DNA from: Sthenelais limicola
Taxonomy: Eukaryota > Annelida > Polychaeta > Phyllodocida > Sigalionidae
Reading direction: 5' to 3'
DNA length: 64,000 bases
NCBI GenBank assembly: GCA_942159475.1
Contig: OW804098.1
Coordinates: 116,595,225-116,659,224, forward strand
Part shown: piece after piece, positions 31,959-42,560 of the stretch
Layout of the letters: every line of letters starts with the position of its first letter
How positions within the stretch are numbered: the first letter of the stretch is position 1
The notes under the pieces: generated by a model
Database searches by the model: none
Seen by the model: the letters and a program-made list of their open reading frames with translations, nothing else
Told to the model about the DNA's origin: nothing
Translations under genes and position numbers: made by a program

Positions 31959-32318
31959 GGCCAAAAAAAATATAGGTGTGTTTCCGATTTATCTGGCTGA
32001 AAACTAGGTAGGGGGGGGTGGTAACTTTTTTTTTTTTTTAATTTTTTTTTTTTTTAAAACCACCTCCCAGGAACTGAAAAAAATGTCTATTTCATAACAA
32101 TAGTTGTTTTAAACATGGGAAATGTGCTTTTTGACAGTTTTGGGTTAGGAAAACCCGTTTTCCTGCTTTTGTAAGCTTTTTTTGTCAAAAAATCCAAAAA
32201 AACTAAGATATGATGGGGGAAAAATCAGGTATGGTAAATTTTTTTTTAGGTAGGGTAAGGTTTTTCTAGGTAGGGGGGGGGGGGGTTAAATCGGAAACAC
32301 ATCTATTTTTTTTTTGCC
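31959..32318 (+). mobile_element. Family C element, complete, about 360 bp
   Basis: GGCCAAAAAAAATATAGGTG to the right end ATCGGAAACACATCTATTTT, with the interior ACAATAGTTGTTTTAAACAT typical of the family and long T and G runs. Confidence 0.92.
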
Positions 32319-32517
32319 TAATATCAGCAGGACCACCCTGAGGTGGAGGAGTTGACAGGAACATTTATATCATCATCGCTTCACACTCAGACGTCATCTT
32401 CCTTTAGTGACAAAAATGGCCGCCCCGGGGCAGCACTGAGCGCGGCCTTTGACTGTAGTCAAGACGTCACGCACGTCCGCGGCGTCTGTGCGCATTATAC
32501 GTCTGCTTCTAACTCTT
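32319..32517. other. Unique GC-rich segment
   Basis: CpG-containing text such as AGACGTCACGCACGTCCGCG at 32461-32480. The 75-aa frame from 32343 is not recognisable and ends inside family B. Confidence 0.4.
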
Positions 32518-32752
32518 GGGTCAAGTTTTCAGTAAATGTACAATTCACCTTCGCCAATCCTCTCAAATAACCCAAATTTCAGACAAAAATAAAGTTCAAA
32601 ATACAATTCAATCTAACCAAACAGATTGCTAGAATCAATGCAATGCCGAATATACTCGAATTTACCTAGTATTGACCAAATTGCAGCCTAATTTAGCAGA
32701 TTGTACTAAATGTGTACAGCTGCCAATTGTATATTTTCTGAAAATCTCACCC
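32518..32752 (-). mobile_element. Family B element, about 235 bp, reverse
   Basis: GGGTCAAGTTTTCAGTAAAT to CTGAAAATCTCACCC, with the reversed interior AAACAGATTGCTAGAATCAA. Confidence 0.9.
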
Positions 32753-32856
32753 TCTTACTCTCCATTATCCTATTTATTCTCCCTGCTTTCTCACTTTTAC
32801 TCTGAACTTTCTCACTCTCCTGCATGTCTCTATGTACCACCCTCATAACTCGTCCC

Positions 32857-32972
32857 CAGTCTAGGCTCAGAGTTGAGAGAGTCCCTCTAAACTGAGGGAA
32901 AGAAAGCCTCTGTGTCCAAAGAGAAAGCCAATACAGTCTAGGCTCTTAGTTGAGGCAGTCCCTCAAAACTGA
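32857..32972 (+). mobile_element. Family E end, duplicated
   Basis: CAGTCTAGGCTCAGAGTTGA at 32857 and CAGTCTAGGCTCTTAGTTGA at 32934 are two copies of the same end, 77 bases apart. This is the same kind of end amplification as at 26369-26712. Confidence 0.8.
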
Positions 32973-32979
32973 GGGATAT

Positions 32980-33370
32980 TTCAGTGCAAAAATGATATTT
33001 TTCAAAGTGATTTATTCACAAGATCTGTTTGCTGGTATATTCCCATTTTAGGGTTCCTAGCGCTGTAGTGGCATGGATACATGTACCAGATTTCAAAACA
33101 GTGTATTAAATATATCCATGCCTTACTAAGGTTATTCTATAGAGTATTTTTAGCTACTTTACTAGTAATTATTCATCTAGAAATATTACAAACTGTTTGT
33201 CCAAAAGTAAAAGAAGTATCAAACCTAAAATATTGAAATAGGCCCATATGTCTTAATGTTGCCATCGGTAGAATCTGCTTTCTGCTTGATCCCATCTTAA
33301 ATCTCAAATATTAAGAAATATCAAAGTCATTTTTGCGACTTGGGACTCATTTTCCTGTAACACATCACAC
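32980..33370 (+). mobile_element. Family A, left end missing
   Basis: The interior ATATTTTTCAAAGTGATTTA leads to the right end GCGACTTGGGACTCATTTTC then CTGTAACACATCACACAT. Confidence 0.8.
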
Positions 33371-33389
33371 ATTTAAAACAAACCGGTTT

Positions 33390-33520
33390 ACAATACAGTT
33401 CAACACCCTCACATCGCGAAATGTACTGAGATATTCCCAATATTTATAATTTTTCAGAATTCATTTCAGTAGAATTTATACTTAATGTGTAAAGTTGCCA
33501 ATTGTATATTTTCCGACGAC
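33390..33520 (-). mobile_element. Decayed family B fragment
   Basis: GTTGCCAATTGTATATTTTC with CGACGACCGGAG at the right resembles the reversed B end. The remainder is diverged. Confidence 0.5.
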
Positions 33521-33621
33521 CGGAGCACTCCATTCCCTTTTATCCACTTTCTCCTTCCTCCTCCCCTTCTCTCTGCCCCCCTTTCTCTCCCTCCCCCAGA
33601 CTCTACTCATAGTCTTCTTTC

Positions 33622-33833
33622 CAGTCTATGCCCACAGTTGAGAGAGTCCCTTCAAACGGAGGGAAATCCTCTCGCCTCAAACCGCAAAGTGCCATTATCA
33701 ATCCGATAAGACCACAAAATGTCATTATATTGCCATTAGAACGCCTAGTCCTAGGCCAGGAAACCGATACTGACATACACTGACATCGTTCTTTATTCTT
33801 TAATATCTGCTCTGAGGGTTTGGGCCTAGACTG
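33622..33833 (+). mobile_element. Family E element, complete, about 212 bp
   Basis: CAGTCTATGCCCACAGTTGA to GGGCCTAGACTG followed by TA. The interior carries CGCCTAGTCCTAGGCCAGGA. Confidence 0.9.
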
Positions 33834-34093
33834 TATCCACCTCTCCCTCACTCACTCATCAACACCTAGGCCCTCCCCCAGCACCTATAACTCCCGCCCC
33901 TCCACCCCCACCCACCCAAACACAACATCCAATCACAGCCTCGTTAACATTCTATTGTCAGCAATTAGCAGCACCCGCCCGTGGACATATGGAAAGCGGG
34001 CGCTCATTGGTCTACAGGTCTCCGCCGCATATCGAGGCCGTAGAGACTAAAGATGGATGTGTAGAGTGAGGACAAGTTAACCAAATAGTGCAC
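33834..34093. other. Unique GC-moderate segment
   Basis: There is no recognised gene. A short frame from 33820 has no domain. Confidence 0.4.
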
Positions 34094-34150
34094 AATAGGG
34101 GAATTTGCATAGTAGCCATATTGATCATGATTCAATAGGAATTATGTTTC
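34094..34150 (+). mobile_element. Family F left-end fragment
   Basis: AATAGGGGAATTTGCATAG then GATTCAATAGGAATTATG. It is broken by a likely retroelement tail (34155-34204: CATGAATAAAAAACGCATTG with AATTGAATTAAA). Confidence 0.7.
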
Positions 34151-34230
34151 CTTTTTGTAAGCCTTTCTTGCATGAATAAAAAACGCATTGAATTGAATTA
34201 AATAATAGAGAATACATTCCATATACCTAT

Positions 34231-34322
34231 TAGTCCAAGCTCAAACCCTCAGATCAGAATGATATGTCAGTGATTGGACGTCTACTTCGCTAATCGGTTT
34301 CCTGGCCCATGAATAGGCGTCC
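34231..34322 (-). mobile_element. Family E half element
   Basis: AGTCCAAGCTCAAACCCTCA and ATTGGACGTCTACTTCGCTA, stopping at AATAGGCGTCC. Confidence 0.8.
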
Positions 34323-34794
34323 CCTTCTCTATCTGTCCCTCTTCCCCCTCTTTCTCTATCTCGATATCTTCTTTCTTCTGTCTCTCCTCTCTCGCTTTCC
34401 CCACATCTTTTATCATCATGTATAGATAATTCATATAAAAAGGGGCAGTATTGTTGAAAATATTCTGGCTACTTTTGATTTAACAAAATTTTAAAGTAAT
34501 GTTTATCTTTGGGAGTGCCTAGGAATTATCATGAAAATAAAGCTTTATTTTAACACATACATGATACATTTATATCCCATGAGACATCATATCTGGCATG
34601 ATATTTTTGCAGCATAGACCATTGAATCTACAGTTTTATTGAATATATGCCTGGTACATCTGCTACCAATTCGGGGTATCCTATCCCCATATAAATCATT
34701 CTATCCTAAAAATCATCGTCCTCACTAATATGAATTAAACAATGCATTTACTTTTTTTGAAATTTAACATACACATTAAATAAATGAGAGAGAT
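34323..34794. other. CT-rich text then AT-rich unique stretch
   Basis: There is no gene or recognised family. Confidence 0.45.
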
Positions 34795-35240
34795 TTCTCT
34801 GGATGGGAGTGGGGACAGGGGTGGGGGCAGAGGATAGAGACAGAGACAGTGAGAGGGGACAGAGCTAGACAGAGACAGCGAGAGAGAGTGTGTGGGGGGG
34901 AGGGGGCAGAGGGAGAGAGACAGTGACAGATAGAGAGGGAGAGACCGAGACAGCAAGAGAGACAGAGAGAGGGAGAGAGGAAGAGAGGGAGAGAGGAGAG
35001 AGAGGGGATAGAGAGAGGGAGAGAGAGGAGAGAGAGGGGAAAGAGAGAGAGGGGGCAGAGAGAGAGGAGGGAGAGGGGGAGAGAGGGGGGGGGGCAGAGA
35101 GAGAGGGGAGAGAGAGGGGGGAGAGACAGACAGAGGGAGAGAAAGAGAGTGAGGGACAGAGGAAGATACAGACAGAGACAGAGAGAGAAAGAGAGGGGAG
35201 AGAGACAGAGAAAGAGACAGAGAAAGAGACAGGCAGAGAG
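34795..35240. repeat. GA-rich microsatellite tract
   Basis: GAGAGACAGA, GGGAGAGA and related words run for about 440 bases. Frames on both strands are artefacts. It lies about 1.6 kb before the SIX4/5 ATG. Confidence 0.95.
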
Positions 35241-35347
35241 ATATCAGAGAAGCACACACACACAGAATTGGTACATGACAAAAACACGACACCAATACAT
35301 TAAACATAACCCATCCATGAGCATTTCACGAGCACCACTCAACACTG

Positions 35348-35668
35348 GCAGAGAGAGAGAGAGAGTCAGAGAGAGAGAGTCAGAGAGAGAGAGAGAGAGA
35401 GAGAGTCAGAGAGAGAAAGAAAGAGTCAGAGAGAGAGAGAGAGAGAGAGTCAGAGAGAAACAAAGAGTCAGAGAGAGAGAGAGAGTCAGAGAGAGAGAGA
35501 GAGTCAGAGAGAGAGAGAGAGAGTCAGGGAGAAAGAAAGAGTCAGAGAGAGAGAGAGAGTCAGAGAGAGAGAGAGAGAGAGAGAGTCAGAGAGAGAGAGA
35601 GAGTCAGAGAGAGAGAGAGTCAGAGAGAGAGAGAGAGAGAGTCAGAGAGAGAGAGAGTCAGAGAGAGT
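35348..35668. repeat. (GA)n tract punctuated by GTCAGA
   Basis: Uninterrupted GAGA runs of variable length are separated by GTCAGA about twenty times. The pattern differs from the looser GA tract upstream. Arginine/glutamate-rich frames through it are artefacts. Confidence 0.95.
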
Positions 35669-36862
35669 TTCACAGCCTCCCCCTCCTCCTCCTCCACCTC
35701 CTCCACCACTCACAGCACACCTTATATGAGAGCGTGAGGGGTCGCCAGGCGTCCAGTAGCCACCTACCTACCTTCCCCTCACTACCACCACATCCATCCA
35801 TCCATCCATCACTCTCTGCTCCACCGCGCACTCGGCTCAGTCCTCACACAAGGGCGGTCCTTCCTCATACACAACGCGGCGGTCCAGAGGGACAGAGCAA
35901 CTACTACTACTCACAGAGAGAGAAAGAGAGAGGAGGAATAATATAGGATTTCTACCATCATACAGTGATACACCCACCTCTTTACCTTGTCATTTTTACA
36001 TACCACCGTCAACACTACTACGGTGATTAGTGGAAGGATTTGGACCATTACTGGAGCAATTTTAAACAGTGTATTTATTTATTTGCGCTGGAATATATAT
36101 CCTTGTGTGAAGTCACCTGGAGTTCGCTGTCTGTCAGTAACTTCAGGCATTACGGAACTTTGCGTGTCTAGATATATCACAGCACTTGTTACACGCTGGA
36201 GTGATTTAGAATTCAGTTTGAGGGAACATTTATTAGGGAATTCCTCAAGGAAATTTAACTATACCAGTGGACTGATTATCGAACGCACCCAATGGTAGTA
36301 ATATTAGGCGAAATTGGAGAGATTTGCTGGATAATATGAGAGTGGTAATTTATTGTTTCAAACTTGGACGTTACATGGACTAAATGAGTGAGATTTCTAT
36401 ATTGAAACGACATCTTGCAAATGTTCTACCCACAAAGGTAAAAATTGACATGAACTATTCCTAAATCCACATTTTATATGTGGCAAATCCATAAGTTTAC
36501 ATTTCAATAGCAAGGAAGGATACTATATACCATTTGAAAACAGTCATTATTTCCCTGGAAGGGAAATTTTTGAATTTGTTGAGATTTGATAACATAATTG
36601 TCACCCAAGCAGCACTGGAGGAGGGCTTGGTAGCTCTTTAACAGCCACCATTTTTTCAAGCACGGAATTGTTTTCTACATTTGGAGTTGGTGGTGGTGGA
36701 GGAACCACCAATAGCTTTCTCTTCCCACCACTGACCACCACCACAGCCGCCACCACCACCTCCAACACCACCACCACCACCTCCTCCTCCTCCTCCCCTA
36801 CCACGTCGTCTCTACTGCTGTCTCCCCCCGGCTGCTGGTCGGCGGCGGCGGCGGATAGGAGG
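35669..36862 (+). promoter_or_regulatory. SIX4/5 upstream region (5' UTR and probable promoter)
   Basis: This is the gene-proximal region upstream of the SIX exon. A TTATATGAGAG word at 35722-35732 is a weak TATA candidate, and CTCAGTCC at 35836-35843 fits an initiator. AAAGGTAAAAATT at 36434-36446 could be a splice donor of an upstream exon. From 36593 the SIX frame is open without ATG and includes ACC/CCT trinucleotide repeats (36730-36795) that would encode Thr and Ser runs. The actual transcription start is not determined. Confidence 0.45.
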
Positions 36863-37758
36863 ATGACCATGGCCGGGCAAGTAAACGCGGCCGAGCTGGG
36901 CGGGGGAGGAGACGGGAGCACCGGGGTGTGCTCGCCGTGCCTCTCGACGGACAGTCACAGCGACACGACCGGCACACCCGGGCCGCCCTCCACCGTTCTC
37001 ACCGAGTCCAACCCCGCCAGCCTCAACAACAGTAACGCCTCCAACAAAACAACCTCAGACGGGCTGAACAATAACAACAATTCCAAAGACAATAACGTAG
37101 GAGGTGGTGGAGGTGGAACTGGAGGTGGTGGGGGATCGGCGAAAGATGGCGATTCGCCTGGGGGAACTGCAGGGGGCGACGGGTTAAACACAGGAGGAAC
37201 CAAGAACTTAACCTTCTCCCCAGACCAGGTCGCTTGCGTGTGCGAGGCCTTGCAACAAAGCGCGAACATTGATCGCCTGGCGCGATTTCTCTGGTCCTTG
37301 CCTCCATCGGAACTTCTTCGCGGCTCGGAGGCGGTGCTTAAGGCCCGTGCGACGGTCGCCTTTCACCGCGGCTCCTTCCGCGAACTCTACGCTATCCTAG
37401 AGTCGCACAACTTCGACCCTTCCAACCACCCCATGCTGCAGCAAATGTGGTACAAAGCTCACTACATGGAGGCTCAGAAAATCCGAGGCCGACCGTTAGG
37501 CGCAGTGGATAAGTACAGGTTACGGAGGAAATATCCCCTGCCTAAAACGATCTGGGATGGGGAAGAGACGATTTATTGCTTCAAGGAGAAGTCTAGGCAA
37601 GTTCTGAAGGAGGCGTACAAGACTAATCGCTACCCTACGCCCGATGAGAAACGGTCGCTGGCCAAGAAAACGGGACTAACGCTGACACAGGTGTCCAACT
37701 GGTTCAAGAACAGGCGCCAACGAGACAGGACGCCACAGCAACACCAAAGCTGCCGACA
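36863..37758 (+). CDS. SIX4/5-class homeobox transcription factor, first coding exon (partial)
   Basis: This encodes a nuclear DNA-binding regulator of the SIX (sine oculis) family, which works with Eya-type co-factors in eye, muscle, mesoderm and sensory development. From the ATG at 36863, residues 1-117 are Ser/Asn/Gly-rich with poly-Gly and poly-Asn runs. The SIX domain is at about 118-229 (starts [13 protein letters not shown]; has [14 protein letters not shown] and [15 protein letters not shown]). The homeodomain is at about 230-289 (ends [13 protein letters not shown], with Lys at position 50). [23 protein letters not shown] and [13 protein letters not shown] favour the SIX4/5 subfamily over SIX1/2 or SIX3/6. 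A second ATG at 36869 has the better Kozak context (ACCATGG). The exon ends in frame phase 2 at the donor GTAAGT (37759-37764); reading through gives a stop three bases later. The C-terminal activation region must lie in later exons not recognised here. Family assignment is firm, and the start is less so. Confidence 0.95.
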
Positions 37759-37764
37759 GTAAGT
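37759..37764 (+). other. Splice donor of SIX4/5 exon
   Basis: GTAAGT directly follows CCGACA, a consensus 5' splice site. It removes the stop codon TAA that otherwise ends the frame at 37762, which supports its use. Confidence 0.85.
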
Positions 37765-38446
37765 CAAGATTATTATTATTTTCATTTTTATTTTGTTTAA
37801 AATTTATTCTGGTTTCTTGCCTGGAGCAAGGCTGATTTCCTATCGGACCCAGGAGTTCCGTCCACTATATTCCCCCCGTTTCAAGTCAACAATTGTTTCA
37901 GAAATTCTGTTACTGGAGTTTCTCCCTGGAGATTTGGCTGTGTATGTATTTTCCAGGTTTACAAGAGCTATATGACCAGTCACAGTCTCGAAGCTTTTAT
38001 AGTAATTGTACATGCTAGTGATTGGACGCCTACTACGCTAAAAGCTTCCCACCTCTTGTGTAGGCCTACAGGGCGTCCTAATGGTATATAATGGGCTTTG
38101 GAGGTTTGGAGCGAGAGGCTTTCCCTCAGTTTGAAGGGACTCTCTCAGCTCTGAGCCTAGACTGAGGACTCCCCATCTGCATTTGTGGTTCTCTCTCCCT
38201 GGTAGCCTTTGAATGTCTCTAACTTTTTACCACGTTACAACAACCACAGCACTGAATCACAAATTGTATTTTTATATTTTAGGTGGTATCTGTTATATAC
38301 CGTTTCTCATTCCATAATATAAAATCTTATTGTTATAATGTATTGGCATATTACATTAGCAGTATGGCGACACTAATACACTAGTGGAAATAATAGCACT
38401 TAGTCAGTGAACATTGTTTGGTCATGTTAAGTCCCAATCATTATAT
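37765..38446 (+). other. SIX4/5 intron, first part
   Basis: It contains a family E copy in reverse orientation at 37983-38164 and otherwise unique AT-rich text. No acceptor plus coding exon is evident. Confidence 0.6.
37983..38164 (-). mobile_element. Family E element in the SIX4/5 intron
   Basis: GTGATTGGACGCCTACTACG and GAGCCTAGACTG identify it. The left end CAGTCTCGAAG is diverged. Confidence 0.85.
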
Positions 38447-38682
38447 GGCTCAGATTTTCAGAAAATGTACAATTGGCAGCTGCACATATTTAGTAAATTC
38501 TGCACAATTACGCTGCAATTTGGTCAATACTAGGTAAATTCGAGTATATTCAGCATGGCATTGGTTCTAGCAATCGGTTTGGTTAGGTTGAACTGTATTT
38601 TGAACTTTATTTTCGTCTGAAATTTGGGTTATTTGAGAAGATTGGCGAAGTTGAATTGTACATTTTCTGAAAATCTGACCCA
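38447..38682 (+). mobile_element. Family B element, 236 bp
   Basis: GGCTCAGATTTTCAGAAAAT to CTGAAAATCTGACCCA, flanked by TATAT and TATG. It is one of the least diverged copies. Confidence 0.93.
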
Positions 38683-39187
38683 TATGACACCCTTTCTCTT
38701 ATACTTCTATCCATTATATCAAGTTAGAAGGACATAATTTGCGCCATTCATATCAAAGTAAAGAGGATGGATTCAAGAGAGCTTGGCTCATCATAACATG
38801 GGTCGAACATGTGTATTAATGTCCCAGAAAACTTCCCAAACTTGTGTAATTTAAAAATGCTAAATTATTTCTTTCATCAATGTTTAACTTATATCTCTGG
38901 GGAGGTTGTTAAGAAATTCTGATCTATTTCACAACATCTTCGTTAGAAAATCTTGGAAATAGTTGAAGACTGCGAAGTGATAATTTATAACAAGTCGAGG
39001 AGTTCTTATGTACCACTCTTTCTCTATACTACTCGGCGTCAGCAGCAGGCCTAAGTAGCGGATGAATTGTTTTAACCCAACACTCCCGCATACAAGGGTT
39101 AATACTTGAAAGGGAATTAACTGATTATTAATGGCTGTGGGTGACATTGCCAGGGAGGTAGTGAAAACAGGTAGTGCAGTCCTATAT
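38683..39187. other. Unique stretch in presumed intron
   Basis: No exon is recognised. A minus-strand frame at 38929-39147 has no domain. Confidence 0.4.
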
Positions 39188-39423
39188 GGGTAAGATTTTC
39201 AGAAGATGTACAATTGGCAGTTGTACACATTTAGTAAATTCTGCTAAATTCTGCTGCAATCTGGTCAGTACTAGGTGAATTCGAGTATATTCGGCATTAC
39301 ATTGATACTAGCAATCGGTTTGGTTAGGTTGATCTGTGTTTTGAACTTTATTCTCGTCTGAAATTTGGGTTATTTCAGAAAATTTTAGAAGGTGAATTGT
39401 ACATTTTCTGAAAATCTGACCCA
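39188..39423 (+). mobile_element. Family B element, 236 bp
   Basis: GGGTAAGATTTTCAGAAGAT to CTGAAAATCTGACCCA with TATAT and TATG flanks. Unusually, TTAGAAGGTGAATTG near the right end pairs it with the copy at 23845. Confidence 0.92.
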
Positions 39424-39475
39424 TATGAACCATACACTTGTTTTATAGCTGGTGTACCGCAATGACTAAAGATAA

Positions 39476-39735
39476 AGCGGGAAGAGGGGGGAAGAGAGGA
39501 AGAAAAGAGGAGATAGGAAAGATGAACGAGAATAGGGGCAGGGACATGGCGGGGGGGGGGGGAGAGAACAGAGAAAAGAAAGAGAGTAAGACTGAGGGGG
39601 GTGAGAGAGGAGAGAAAGAGGAGAGAGAAAGAGGAGAAAGAAATAAGAGGGGTGAGGAGAGAGGATATATACAGAGAAGAGAGAAGGGCTTAGAGAGAGA
39701 GAGAGGATACAGAGAGGGGGAGGCATGTAAGATAT
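39476..39735. repeat. GA-rich tract
   Basis: GGAAGAGAGG and GAGAGAAAGAGG text, with a G12 run near 39550-39561. Confidence 0.93.
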
Positions 39736-39844
39736 GAGAGAGGAATGACCAAAGGGACTGGGATTCTCCGACAGCAATTTATTTTTGTGTTATTTAAACA
39801 GAAATTTGATCTGCAATGCAATTCACCTGTATCCAAACAGTCAA

Positions 39845-39970
39845 ACTGCTCCTACCTCCTCCACCATTCCCTTTCTCTCCCCTCTGCCCCCTCCTCTCCC
39901 CTCTTCCTCCTCTTCTCTTCCCTTTCTTCCCCCTCTCCACCCCTTCCCCCCGCTCTACCCCCACTCTAAC
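39845..39970. repeat. CT-rich tract
   Basis: CCTCCACC and CTTCCTCCTCTTCTCTTCCC text; simple sequence only. Confidence 0.9.
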
Positions 39971-40124
39971 CAGAGCACCAAGTCGCAAGTCTCTTCAAAT
40001 GTGGCCGAGATTTCTTGAGTCTCGAGTCAAGCCTTGAAGGATGGATTTTGACACAGTTTCTCCGGCTCTTGTCGTGTTGACTCGCCGGGCAAATATCAAC
40101 TTTCAAACCGAGCAGAGGAGAGTC

Positions 40125-40432
40125 AGAGGGAGAGGTGGTGGTGGTGGTGGTGGGGGGGGGGGGGGGTAGAAGGTGGCCTAGAGAACGGTATAAGAGACAG
40201 GGAGGGAATCAGAGAGAGGGGACAGATAGAAGGAGAGAGAGAGAGAGTAGGAGACAGAGAGGTGGTGGTGGGGGTGGGAGGGGGGGGGTAGAAGGTGGCC
40301 TAGAGAACGGTATAAGAGACAGGGAGGGAATCAGAGAGAAGGGATAGAGTGATCAGAGAGGGAGGGGGACAGATAGAAGGAGAGAGAGAGAGAGAGTAGG
40401 AGACAGAGGTGTGTGTGGGTGGGGGGGGGGGG
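40125..40432. repeat. Tandem duplication of about 122 bp, purine-rich
   Basis: TAGAAGGTGGCCTAGAGAAC followed by GGTATAAGAGACAGGGAGGG occurs at 40167 and again at 40289. A third partial unit follows (GGAGAGAGAGAGAGAG then a G12 run). A GGT microsatellite precedes each unit. Confidence 0.88.
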
Positions 40433-40850
40433 AGAAACTGGTAGAAATGGGAGAGGGAGAGAGAAAATAAGAACGCTATGTGTGGAAGGAATACGGTACA
40501 TTTGAAGTGTATTTAAATGGATGTGGTTAGACTTAAAAAGGAGAAATTGACGATCTATATACAGACATATAAGCAGCCAGAGATATGAGAGGAGAGAAGA
40601 TTAATGATAAATACATGGAAAAGGTACAAACAGAGAGAGGGAGAGACAGAGCCAGGTAAGAGTGTGTGTGTATATCAGGTATAGAGGGAGGGATATTAAA
40701 GAGACTGATGTAGTGTAACCTGTGCCGGGTATCATATATCCTATAATCATCTTCTTATCCATCTATTGTATACATACAGCTTCATATACATATAGACTTC
40801 TGCTACACCTCGATTATACCATGGGTGGGGGCCATCACACGGGTCCGTGA
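40433..40850. other. Unique stretch, no gene recognised
   Basis: GA-rich at first, then AT-rich. No family members are seen. Confidence 0.45.
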
Positions 40851-41213
40851 GGCCAACAAAAAAAATAGGTGTGTTTCCGATTTATCTGGCTAAAAACTAG
40901 GTTGGGGGGGGGGGGTGGTAATTTTTTTTTTTTGTTAATTTTTTTTTTTTGAAAACCACCTCCCAGGAACTGAAAAAAATGTCTTTTTCATAACAATAGT
41001 TGTTTTGAACATGGGAAATGTGCCTTTTGACAGTTCCAGGTTAGGAAAACCCGTTTTCCTGCTTTTATAAGCTTTTTTTGTCAAAAAATCCAAAAAAAAG
41101 TAAGGTATGATGGGAAAAAAATCAGGTATGGTAAAATTTTTTTTAGGTAGGGTAAGGTTTTTCTTGGTAGGGGGGGGGGGGGTAAATCGGAAACACACCT
41201 ATTTTTTTTTGCC
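40851..41213 (+). mobile_element. Family C element, complete, about 363 bp
   Basis: GGCCAACAAAAAAAATAGGT to CACACCTATTTTTTTTTGCC. TGA flanks both sides (CGTGA before, TGAGT after), a candidate 3-base target duplication. Confidence 0.93.
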
Positions 41214-41723
41214 TGAGTATAGAGTAATATCGTACAAGGCTACATGCTCCCAAGTGACCGTCTTTCCGGACAACTTCCTTTCTCAAGTTCAATTCAAGAA
41301 ATGTTAAGGTCGTGTTGGCCTTTCCAGAAATCTTGCGCCAAAAAATTGTATCCCAAATTTCAGAAACCATATTTAATAGCAGTTTGATATCTAATTTACC
41401 TTTGGGTATTCTGTTATGTATAGTGAATTCTGATTTAAGATTAAAAAATATTTGATTTCAATTAAAGATTGAATATAAGAGTGCATCTCTCCTACATAAT
41501 TACGGGAGGTTTTCAGGCCCTCTTCTTTCCCTTACATTGCTCTTAAGTAATGGACAAGGTCGCCTTCGTCATTGACTGAAATATAGTCGTTTAATAATAA
41601 AAAAATAAAATAAACTTTAATAACCAATTATGATCATTGTATGCAGGATTTAAATAGAAATTCACCTGGAATTAGGAAACAAATTGAGTCAAATATATGA
41701 CCACTTTAAGTTCCAGTTCTATG
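41214..41723. other. AT-rich unique stretch
   Basis: No gene or family is recognised. Confidence 0.45.
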
Positions 41724-41890
41724 CAGTCTCACAAGCTCAGATCAGATAAGAATGTTATATCAGTGATTGGACGCCTACTGCGCTAATGACTTTACCGGCC
41801 CTGGAGTAGGCGTCCTGATGGGTATTGCGGTTTGGAGCAAGAGGCTTTCCCTCAGTTTGAAGGGTCTCGTTTAACTCTGAGCCTAGACTG
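41724..41890 (-). mobile_element. Family E element, about 167 bp, internally shortened
   Basis: CAGTCTCACAAGCTCAGATC to GAGCCTAGACTG followed by TA. It lacks part of the poly-repeat interior. Confidence 0.88.
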
Positions 41891-42315
41891 TAGGTACGAT
41901 CTCAATCAATGTAGGGCGAGAATTGTATCAATGGTTTTCAAAGTGAATAGCAGTAACTGGTACATACATATTAGCACAGTAAAGTGTCAGGCAAACGTAT
42001 GTATTTCACTGTTATAATTGATAATTAACTAGCTAGCTCCCACACACAACCTATACTTGTACCTAGGCACGAATATGTATCATTAAACCTGATTATTTAA
42101 TGATTTAATGATAGTTTAAGGGACTGTTATTAGCGTTGATGTATAGGCGAGGTGCCTCGGGGAGGGAGGTAGGGGCGGGCCCATTTTCTCCCCGCCTGTA
42201 CTGCGGGTGGTGTGCCGTATACATACAGTAGTAATCTAGCTACTGTAGACAATAAGGGTTGCGCTGGGGGACCGGGCGTTAGAAAGTGTACAATCGCCAG
42301 CTCTACACATTAAAT
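41891..42315. other. Unique stretch with B-like end near 42280-42315
   Basis: AGAAAGTGTACAATCGCCAG with CTCTACACATTAAA resembles the start of B, broken by a family A fragment. No gene is seen. Confidence 0.45.
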
Positions 42316-42560
42316 TTTGTAGTGTTACAGGAATATGAGTCACAACTCTAAAAAATATGTTATTTTTTAAATGTTTTTTTCTCTCACAGTTACCCTTGGG
42401 GAGAATGGTTTCATTTTTGGAGTGTTTATCGATGCTAGTGGCATGAATATAGGTGCCAAATTTCAGGACTGTATCTTCAATGTAATTGTGCATATGATCT
42501 GAGGTTATCCTAAGGAGTATATTTGACCATAAAAAATATTTTGTTCATACATAACACACA
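42316..42560 (+). mobile_element. Family A left half
   Basis: TGTAGTGTTACAGGAATATG and AGTCACAACTCTAAAAAATA, then the family interior. There is no right end. Confidence 0.75.

Noticed and set aside
35149..35946. 265-aa arginine/glutamate-rich frame before SIX4/5
   Set aside because: It is the translation of (GA)n and GTCAGA repeats. It looks like a charged protein only because of the repeat.
36955..37307. Minus-strand frames of about 100 aa opposite the SIX exon
   Set aside because: They are shadows of the SIX coding strand and its Gly/Asn-rich repeats.
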